Below, piece by piece: positions 57,288-64,000 of a DNA stretch of 64,000 nt (position 1 is its first letter; each line of letters opens with the position of its first letter). The stretch is from the NCBI GenBank assembly GCA_029237695.1, contig CM055265.1, forward strand, positions 43,207,331 to 43,271,330. Reading direction: 5' to 3'. Source of the DNA: Conchocele bisecta. Its lineage: Eukaryota > Mollusca > Bivalvia > Lucinida > Thyasiridae. The notes beneath the pieces were generated by a model, which saw only the letters and a program-made list of their open reading frames with translations, had not been told where the DNA came from and ran no database searches. Both the position numbers and the translations under genes were made by a program.

Positions 57288-57578
57288 CTGTAGCCTATTT
57301 CATCAACATTGCAAAGTATACTTTGAGGGAGTAATCATTTATTTTACCTGAAATGCCTTATTTCATATATAACTAACAAATGCATATATTTCATGATTAA
57401 AAGTATGCAGAATTATTATACTGAATTTATTACATTATCACAGCCAAATTGGCTGTGATAATGTAATAAATTCAGTATCATAAAAATTAATAAATTTATC
57501 ATAAAATTGAAAATTTCTCCCTCAAAGTATACTTTGCTACTAAAGTATACTTTGCAATGTTGATGAAATAGGCTACTG
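57288..57578. mobile_element. Harbinger-like CWG MITE, copy 10
   Basis: CTG|TAGCCTATTTCATCAACA...GATGAAATAGGCTA|CTG, a perfect direct triplet. The left AAGTATACTT is single because one short arm was deleted. This copy and copy 11 are the best references. Confidence 0.88.
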
Positions 57579-57583
57579 AACTA

Positions 57584-57889
57584 CAGTGGAACCTCTCTAA
57601 ATCGGACACCCTGGGGCCTCCCAGGGTGTCCGGTTTAGAGAAGTCCCACTATACATCTTATCATACATACAATATACAATGGAACCTCTCTAAACCGGGC
57701 ACAAAGAAAACACATGTGATCTTATTTTTAATGAGTTTATTGGTCATTTATCTCATGTACTAATGTCTGTTCGCGATCGCATAGCATACGTCTATGGCTC
57801 AGAATGATCAAATGCCTGATTTACAGTGAAACCTCTCTAAACCGGACACCCTGGGGACCCAGGGTGTCCGGTTTAGAGGGGGTTCACTG
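57584..57889. mobile_element. Two ~67-bp pogo-like hairpins and one half copy
   Basis: 57584-57651: TA|CAGTGGAACCTCTCTAAATCGGACACCC with inverse. 57678-57700: a lone arm CAATGGAACCTCTCTAAACC. 57824-57889: TA|CAGTGAAACCTCTCTAAACC with inverse, TA on both sides (57822-57823, 57890-57891). Confidence 0.85.
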
Positions 57890-58106
57890 TATCTGCAAAT
57901 ATTAACTGCAGTGGCGAGATTGCATTTGCTACGGAACGTATGTCAGATTTCTCAATGAAGCTTTGAATGCATGTTTACGCTTGCCAAACCAATGAAAGCG
58001 CAAGTGTTGTTTGTATATTCATGAAAACACATCAGCAAAGTACAAAATAGTCGTATGCCCATGGGTGTATACACATTATTTATGTACGTATGTTAACATT
58101 GCATTT

Positions 58107-58387
58107 GTACGGAAGCCCATTAGGGCCATTTCACTTTTTTTTAATTTACATTTTTCGATATCTTTTCTTGAATTTTCAAGATCTTTTCTTTTCTTGAATT
58201 TTCAAGTTCCTTTCTTGAATTTTCAAGATATTTTCTTCAACATCGTGAAAATTCAAAAAAATATATCGAAAATTCAAGAAAGTATCTTGAAAATTCAAGA
58301 AAAGATCTCGAAAATTCAAGAAAAGAACTTCAAAATTGAACAAATGGAAATAAAAAAAAGTGAAGTGGCCCTAATGGGCTTCCGTAC
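58107..58387. mobile_element. 281-bp foldback made of CTTGAATTTTCAAG words
   Basis: Terminal inverted repeat GTACGGAAGCCCATTAGGGC plus CATTTCACTTTTTTTT. The interior is built from repeated TTCTTGAATTTTCAAGAT palindromic words on both arms, with a loop near CAACATCGTG. Confidence 0.8.
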
Positions 58388-58689
58388 GTGTGAAGTATTA
58401 TATCATTTAAATTTATCATAAAATAGAAACACATACGAATGAAATTGTTGTTAAAAATAAATATAAATCAATATGTGAAATCTTTTTATTAATTGTTTAA
58501 AAAAAATAATAACAAGTAAACGTCAACATATATTTTAACAACAGTTATGGCAATAAGTGCACACAGTTGTCGTTAAATGGACAAGTCACATGCGCAATAA
58601 AACTGCATTTGCAATGTACATTTCTGTCACATTTCTTACTGGTTTTGTTCTGCCCTTATGATGATGTATCGCTTCACTTTTTCTTGTCA

Positions 58690-59110
58690 TTTTTACCAAG
58701 GTGTATGATAACGTGGTACTAACAACAACAACAAGTACTGAAATTTCCAGAATCCATCTGATTCAAAGTACGTATTCTTTTATAGTGTCCTTATTACGTA
58801 ACGGATTTTTAAGAAATATGGCGCTACGTAACGGATTTTGATGAAATATGGCGCATCAAACGCGTCTTGTTAAGCTGCATTTGGTGGTCTCTGTATTTTC
58901 GCACAAACTTCGGAAATCGATTCTTCGCAAAAACGACATAAGTCTCTGCCAAACTCCATGGACCACCAACTGCAGCTCATGAAGACGCGTTTACTGCGCC
59001 ATATTTCATCAGAATCCGTTTCATATTAAGGAAAATATCAAATAATACTTTCAAGATTTCAACACTTTCAGCCATTGTTGTTGTTGTTATAACCACGTGA
59101 TTATGCACAT
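58690..59110. mobile_element. 450-bp (CAA)n/(TTG)n foldback, copy 2
   Basis: Same arms as 56405-56855 with an internal 35-bp direct duplication (GTAACGGATTTTNAAGAAATATGGCGC at 58797 and 58832). Confidence 0.75.
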
Positions 59111-59267
59111 TGTTTACTGTATCGTCAGATACAGTCATGTCAGCATCCGATATATGTTACTATCTTTATGTATTGCCATTTTATTTATCTATTTTTAGAA
59201 ACATTACATGTAAGTATGGCTGTTGGTACCAACCGGGACCGGTACCATCCGGTATATCTGTAAAGTT

Positions 59268-59520
59268 AACTGCTTTTTATTTTCTATTTTCCATTTTTAT
59301 CATCAAAAACATGGTTTGACAGCACTTTATAATAATTTACAACATGGTTTGATAGCACTTCAGAATCATTTCCATATAGGAAATGATTCTGAAGTGCTGC
59401 CAAACTATGTTTGTATTGGAAATGATTCTGAAGTGCTGCCAAAATATGTTTTTATTGAGAAATAAGGCAAGTTATAAAAGCAGACGACAATTGTTGTGAG
59501 TAGCGGTCTAAGGGTTAACA
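59268..59520. mobile_element. CAGACGAC hairpin MITE with duplicated centre
   Basis: Outer arms TAAAGTTAACTGCTTTTTAT and GCAGACGACAATTG...GGGTTAA. The GGTTTGACAGCACTT / GAAGTGCTGCCAAAC arm is present twice on each side. The flanks at 59222-59260 and 59560-59605 share GGTACCAACCGGGACCGGTA CCATCCGGTA, a direct repeat. Confidence 0.65.
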
Positions 59521-59609
59521 GTGGCTGTCGGTCGCCATTTTCTGGCAACCCCTATGAGCCGGTACCGGTATCAACCGGGACCGGTACCATCCGGTACCTC
59601 TGTAACGGT

Positions 59610-60288
59610 AACTGTAATGCGTGGCGAACGCGTCATTGGTGCGTGTAATTGATCAAATGGGATGGTCAAGTTGAAGTACCAAGGCTAATGCAATTATTAC
59701 TCCGTTAGAAACGGATACTTATGGAGCAGAAGCAAATGATGAATGGTCTTCGAAATAAGTTAAGAATAATTTACTGTCTGTTCCATTCCGGCCGACGAAA
59801 TGTTGGCTATTGAACGCATTGAATCTAAAAATATTTACATGTAAGGACTTTCTCATCAATAACGAAAAATTCACTGTCCCCATTTTTTTTCACTGCAATC
59901 GTATACTTAGGTCATCAAAAAATGGCCACTGAAAGGTAAAATGATCATTCTTCAGTTACCAAGTTCAAATTTAAATTTCTCACTAACCGCTTGGCAGATG
60001 TTGGTCACATGTTGCAGATATTATTCTTTGCTGAAGCATTTTAAAATTTAATAATCCAAGATGGCCGCCATCCCAAAAGTGGGACAAATTCTTAACCATT
60101 TACTCATGAACTGACAAGCCGGTCTGAACGAAACTTTACATAATTGATCGAACACTGAAGCTCTTTCAGGTTTGTTACAATGGTGACCCGTGGTTCATGT
60201 AAAGGTCATTATTTTACTACCAACTTCAAATTGCTTTGGAGGGTAAAATTACGATGGTCTTCTTCCTTTACGATTCCCTATTTTGCAC
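59610..60288. other. Intergenic, no gene recognised
   Basis: 59765-59890 is the left part of the ACTGTCTGTTCCACG element (TTACTGTCTGTTCCATTCCG, TGTTGGCTATTGAACGCATT). The rest is unassigned; CCAAGATGGCCGCCATCCC at 60058 echoes the phrase at 1066. Confidence 0.45.
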
Positions 60289-60603
60289 CTGTAGCCGATT
60301 TCATAAAAATTGCAAAGTATACTTATCTAGTAAAGTATACTTTGAGGGAGTAATCATTTATTTTTCCTGAAATGCATTACATGTACTTCATATAGAACTA
60401 ACGACTGCGTATATGTGATGATTAAAAGTATGCAGAATTATTATATTGAATTTATTACATTATCACAGCCATTTTGGCTGTGATAATGTAATAAATTCAG
60501 TATAATAAACATTAATAAATCTATCCTTAAATTGAAAATGTCTCCCTCAAAGTAGACTTTGCTAGATAAGTATACTTTGCAATGTTGGTGAAATATGCTA
60601 CAG
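60289..60603. mobile_element. Harbinger-like CWG MITE, copy 11
   Basis: CTG|TAGCCGATTTCATAAAAA...GGTGAAATATGCTA|CAG. Joined flanks give GCACCWGGTCC, an almost symmetrical target. Confidence 0.85.
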
Positions 60604-60685
60604 GTCCGTCCCTCCGACATTCGTAAAGCGTATCTGACATTTGGATCAATTTATTCCCCTTAATATGGTATGGGCTAAGTGATCA

Positions 60686-60927
60686 GGGGCCCGTTTCACT
60701 AAACTCCGTACGACTAAAATGTTCGTAAGTGCAATTTAGGATCGTCTGGAAATTTCAATTCATGGATTTACATTAATTGAGCATAGGCTGCATATGCAGC
60801 CTATGCTCAATAAATGTAAATCCATGAATTGTTTACAAGAAAATATTATCAATGTGACATTTACAGACTATCATAATTTTTCACTTACGAACATTTTAGT
60901 CGTACGAAGTTTAGTGAAACGGGGCCC
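60686..60927. mobile_element. Palindromic GGGGCCCGTTTCAC MITE, copy 4
   Basis: 242-bp palindrome; centre GGCTGCATATGCAGCC. One internal arm (AATTTAGGATCGTCTGGAAA against AATATTATCAATGTGACATTTAC) is replaced relative to copy 1. Confidence 0.85.
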
Positions 60928-61382
60928 TGGTGTGTTGTTAGGGCACCCCACCAGATCAAGATAGTTATAAAGGCTGCCAATTGAGGCATCATCAGTGTGG
61001 GGCAGGCTCACGTTCCTACTTTTTGTTTCTGGCGATACAGTTTCAGTTCTTTCAGTACTTTGATTAAGTCAGCAAGTACAGGAGCGACTCCCTGGTGTAA
61101 GGTTTGCTTTTTAACAAGCTTCCATGGCGATAATTGAGCAAATCACATGCACTATATTGACTTGCACTTCAATCAAATTTAATTGAGACACTTGTTCTCT
61201 GTTCAACGACTTCCGACTGTGAACTCAGCATTCCCAATATGGAAATAACAAAATTCAGGTCTCTTTGGTGCATTAGTTACACATGACTTGAAGAGAAACT
61301 GCGCATTATTTAATCCAATTAATGGTGCGGATGTATCATTTTGTTTGTGGAAAATCTTAAATATTTTCTTTACATAAGCTCT

Positions 61383-61468
61383 GAAGTATATGTCGCGACC
61401 ACCATTTGAACCGTCTCATCGAGACGGTTCAAACGAGTGGTCACAACATATACTTCCAATGAGAAACA
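61383..61468. repeat. 86-bp hairpin, GAGACGGTTCAAA family
   Basis: GAAGTATATGTCGCGACCAC CATTTGAACCGTCTC and inverse around ATC. Others: 27960-28060 and 35294-35390; halves at 7015 and 41483. Confidence 0.8.
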
Positions 61469-61684
61469 AATCATACACATCCACATTATATTTTGGCTGT
61501 CTTAACTTTTGCCTCTGTTTACCATGTTTATGTAGTCTGATATCCCGTGTGGCATACACGCAGTCACCCACTCCCATCCCACCCTCTCCACCACCCCCTG
61601 GATCGGGACGACATCCATATGTGTAGTATAACGTCCCATAGACATGAAATTGTGGGCAGACATGTAGATCTACCGTCTATTCCA

Positions 61685-61901
61685 CTTAACACTTTCAACA
61701 CCACAGGCCTGTATAATGGTATTGGCAAACAGTGTAGATCCAGATGAGACGGCTCGTGACATCAGGATCTGCACTTTTAGATCAAACACACCCCCTTTTA
61801 ATAAATGGACTAGTTTGAAAATTATTTTGTGACAATTGGATTGGTTGCAAAATTAACATATCAAAATCAATTCCAGATACTTAGGGGTGAAAGGGTTTTA
61901 A
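61685..61901. mobile_element. TTAA-bounded MITE copy
   Basis: TTAACACTTTCAACACCACAGG to CTTAGGGGTGAAAGGGTTTTAA. One arm of the central palindrome is shortened. Confidence 0.75.
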
Positions 61902-61989
61902 AGTCGTCGCAATGAGAGATTGTAGCTAGTTATTCCCCTTTGCTAATCTATTTATAGAGATCCGGTCCTGTCTTGTACTTCATCTTTTA

Positions 61990-62810
61990 TTTCTTACTGA
62001 ATAGCACACAAAAATAGTTTTGCAAACAGAGTAGACCCAGATCAGACTGCACATATGTGCAGGCAGTCTGATCTGAGTCTACACTGTTTACAATAACATT
62101 AATAAGTGTGAAAATATGAATCTGGCAAATAATGTAGTCCCAGATCAGATTGCGTATATTTGTAGTATGATTTGGATCAACACTAGTTGAAATCACTATA
62201 ATTGCTCCTTTTCATAGCAAAGCATGCTATATTCGCCATTTTTTCAAGTAATAAGGCCCTAAACTACACAATTTGAATTCAACGAGAGATAACTAGCTTC
62301 GATCCCCCATTAAACGCAATTGAATCTCAAAATATGGTCCGTTACCAACCATTTAATGAACATCCGTCAAATCATTATATTATTTCAAAATTACGGTTCT
62401 TTCACGGGGGTTGAAATAGATTTCAGCTAATATATTTATGATTTTAAAAAAAATCATATAGGTTACATACTTTTCAGATTTAAAACTCAACTGCAGATTT
62501 TTCGTAGACGTAGCTCATGTACGTTTAGTACGTGCGACTATTCAGCCATTAAGTGCTACACTAGAAGTCATTTGAAACACTTCACTTCCGTTCTCAATTG
62601 TGGCTGTTATTGGAGAAATAGGGCTTATTGAATTTGTGGCCAGTGTTTTTCCTGATAAAATAGCACACTCGTGTAGCATGGTAATTACCCATATTGCGCG
62701 TCGGGTGTTTCATTGATGGAATGGCGAACGGTGCAGATCCTGATCAGACTGTGCGGAAGCACAGGCTGATCTGGATCTACACTGGTCGCACAACAACGCA
62801 ATTAGAAACA
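61990..62810. mobile_element. Diverged AGATCAGACTGC palindrome and GTGTAGATCCAG MITE
   Basis: 62030-62090: GTAGACCCAGATCAGACTGC ACATATGTGCAG and inverse, with a second weaker version at 62130-62185. 62597-62800: TGTGGCTGTTATTGGAGAAA with GATCCTGATCAGACTGTGCGG. Confidence 0.6.
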
Positions 62811-63001
62811 GGCAATTAGATTTTCCTTCATTTGCACTCTGGCTAATATGAGGTTTTGTCGTGATAAATGGAGACTTACGACATTTGTAATACGTGTAGA
62901 TCTCGATCTGCGTTAATTGCCATTCAGTTAGTGAAACACTCGGCCTGCTTTTAACAAACAGTATTCGTCCTGTATAATACCACAGGGCTGGTCTAAAAGA
63001 T

Positions 63002-63201
63002 CGGGACACGTTTCACTAAACTTCGTACGACTAAAATGTTCGTAAGTGCAAATTTAGGATCGTCCGTAAATTTCAATTGATGAATTTACATTTATTGAGC
63101 ATATGCAGCCTATGCTCAATAAATGTAAATCCATAAATTGAAATTTACAGACGATCTTAAATTTGAACTTTAGTCGTACGAAGTTTAGTGAAACGGGCCC
63201 C
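63002..63201. mobile_element. Palindromic GGGGCCCGTTTCAC MITE, copy 5
   Basis: CGTTTCACTAAACTTCGTAC to GTACGAAGTTTAGTGAAACGGGCCCC. The left GGGGCC is lost and the centre is reduced to GAGCATATGCAGCCTATGCTC. Confidence 0.8.
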
Positions 63202-63203
63202 AG

Positions 63204-63471
63204 GTGCCAATGCTAAAATATATTTATCACCTAATTAGGAGATACTAACTCCTAATTAGGAGATACAACATTTTTTAGCATTGACACATATAGTAAGTCC
63301 TATTGAGGAGATAGTATGTCGTAATTAGGAGATACTAACTCCTTATATAAAGTCCTAATTAGGAGATATGAAGTCCTAATTAGGAGTTAGTAAGTCCTAA
63401 TTATGATATACTCTCCTAATTAGGAGTTAGTATCTCCTAATTAGGAGATACAACTATTTTAGCATTGGCAC
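63204..63471. mobile_element. Foldback built from TCCTAATTAGGA palindromes, CAG-flanked
   Basis: Terminal repeats GTGCCAATGCTAAAATA and TATTTTAGCATTGGCAC; direct CAG at 63201-63203 and 63472-63474. The inside contains about nine TCCTAATTAGGAG or close variants interleaved with TAGTAAGTCC and GAGATACTAACTCC. It directly follows the palindromic MITE. Confidence 0.8.
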
Positions 63472-63474
63472 CAG

Positions 63475-64000
63475 GACGCTTCCCTACGAAGCAGGACTGA
63501 TAAGATTATCGAAGGCATACAGCAATATGATTCCTCTACGTAGTTCGCCAGGGTGTCCGGTTTAGAGAAGTTCCATTGTGATTACGCACTCCATGAACAA
63601 TTTGTCATTTTCAATCATGAATAGACGCGACAGTGAAATAAATTACATTGAAAACCATCTAAATTAAATACAGTGATGTCCTCAGGTTGTCCGGCTTAAA
63701 GAGATTCCACTATACGTAATAGTTATAGTTCACATCTTGAATTCAATATTAAAAGCAGAGAACTAAGTGACGTCCAATGTATCTAGTACCGTAATCAGGA
63801 TGAGGCAGATCGCATCGTCTGTCATTGTTCCGATATTACTTATGCTAAGAATTAAACAAATCCCCGGGGTGGTGGCGGGGAGAATGCTCCCTGACCCCAA
63901 TACCGGGACTTGGTTCGCCTCGTCTGGTATTTACCTCTGGTTTACGGCCCTGGACTATCGGATTATCAATTAGCCCATTGACCCTTGAATATCCGACATT
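63475..64000. other. Intergenic end of window; possible exon not established
   Basis: 63548-63580 and 63680-63716 are single arms of the pogo-like hairpin. 63820-63975 is less AT-rich and open on the plus strand (IPGVVAGRMLPDPN, FASSGIYLWFTALD) after a possible acceptor CAGATC, but I recognise no family, and it could be chance. Confidence 0.25.

Noticed and set aside
58011..58421. 136-codon open frame with repeated Lys/Ile-rich peptide
   Set aside because: It spans both arms of an inverted repeat, and its coiled-coil-like look comes from repeated CTTGAATTTTCAAG words.

Overview
This is a eukaryotic, intron-rich, AT-leaning nuclear window, most likely from a bivalve mollusc. The organism call rests on repeats: many elements combine a (GTCC/ACGG)n microsatellite, a tandem core of about 145-190 bp and a 3' hairpin just before CTAGT or CTTGT. 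That is the architecture of the pearl/CvA-type, Helentron-like elements known from bivalves. Nothing prokaryotic is present (no operons, Shine-Dalgarno sites or CRISPR).

Three genic items are supported. (1) Positions 1-590, minus strand, hold a frameshifted relic of a multicopy invertebrate ORF family with HEEAD and LTGCDTVS motifs. (2) From 3233 to 35219, plus strand, eleven exons encode the last 642 residues of protein arginine methyltransferase 7 (PRMT7). All splice phases agree and the stop codon is present; the first 40-50 residues must lie upstream of the window. The introns carry most of the repeats. (3) At 51078-52373, minus strand, an apparently intronless gene encodes a 431-residue rhodopsin-like GPCR with a TATA box upstream.

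The rest is a dense, nested transposon landscape, almost all non-autonomous. Families recognised by comparing copies inside the window include: an 11-copy foldback MITE flanked by CWG triplets (Harbinger-like); a hAT-like MITE with 8-bp target duplications, one copy containing a 540-bp minisatellite; near-perfect 240-bp palindromes ending GGGGCCCG; 70-bp pogo-like hairpins with TA duplications; TTAA-bounded MITEs; a tRNA-like SINE family; about ten Helentron/pearl-like elements; and a 2.3-kb inverted-repeat element with a TAA duplication. No transposase, reverse transcriptase or Rep/helicase reading frame was recognised.

Layout: 0-0.6 kb gene relic; 0.6-3.2 kb MITEs and a SINE; 3.2-35.2 kb PRMT7 with repeat-filled introns; 35.2-50.7 kb intergenic repeats, including a nested Helentron complex at 36.9-40.2 kb and the 2.3-kb element at 47.7-50.0 kb; 51.1-52.4 kb GPCR; a 500-N assembly gap at 53040-53539; 53.5-64 kb intergenic MITEs. 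PRMT7 and the GPCR are independent genes and nothing links their functions. I did not find a convincing new biological system. The most unusual material is the structure and nesting of the repeats.
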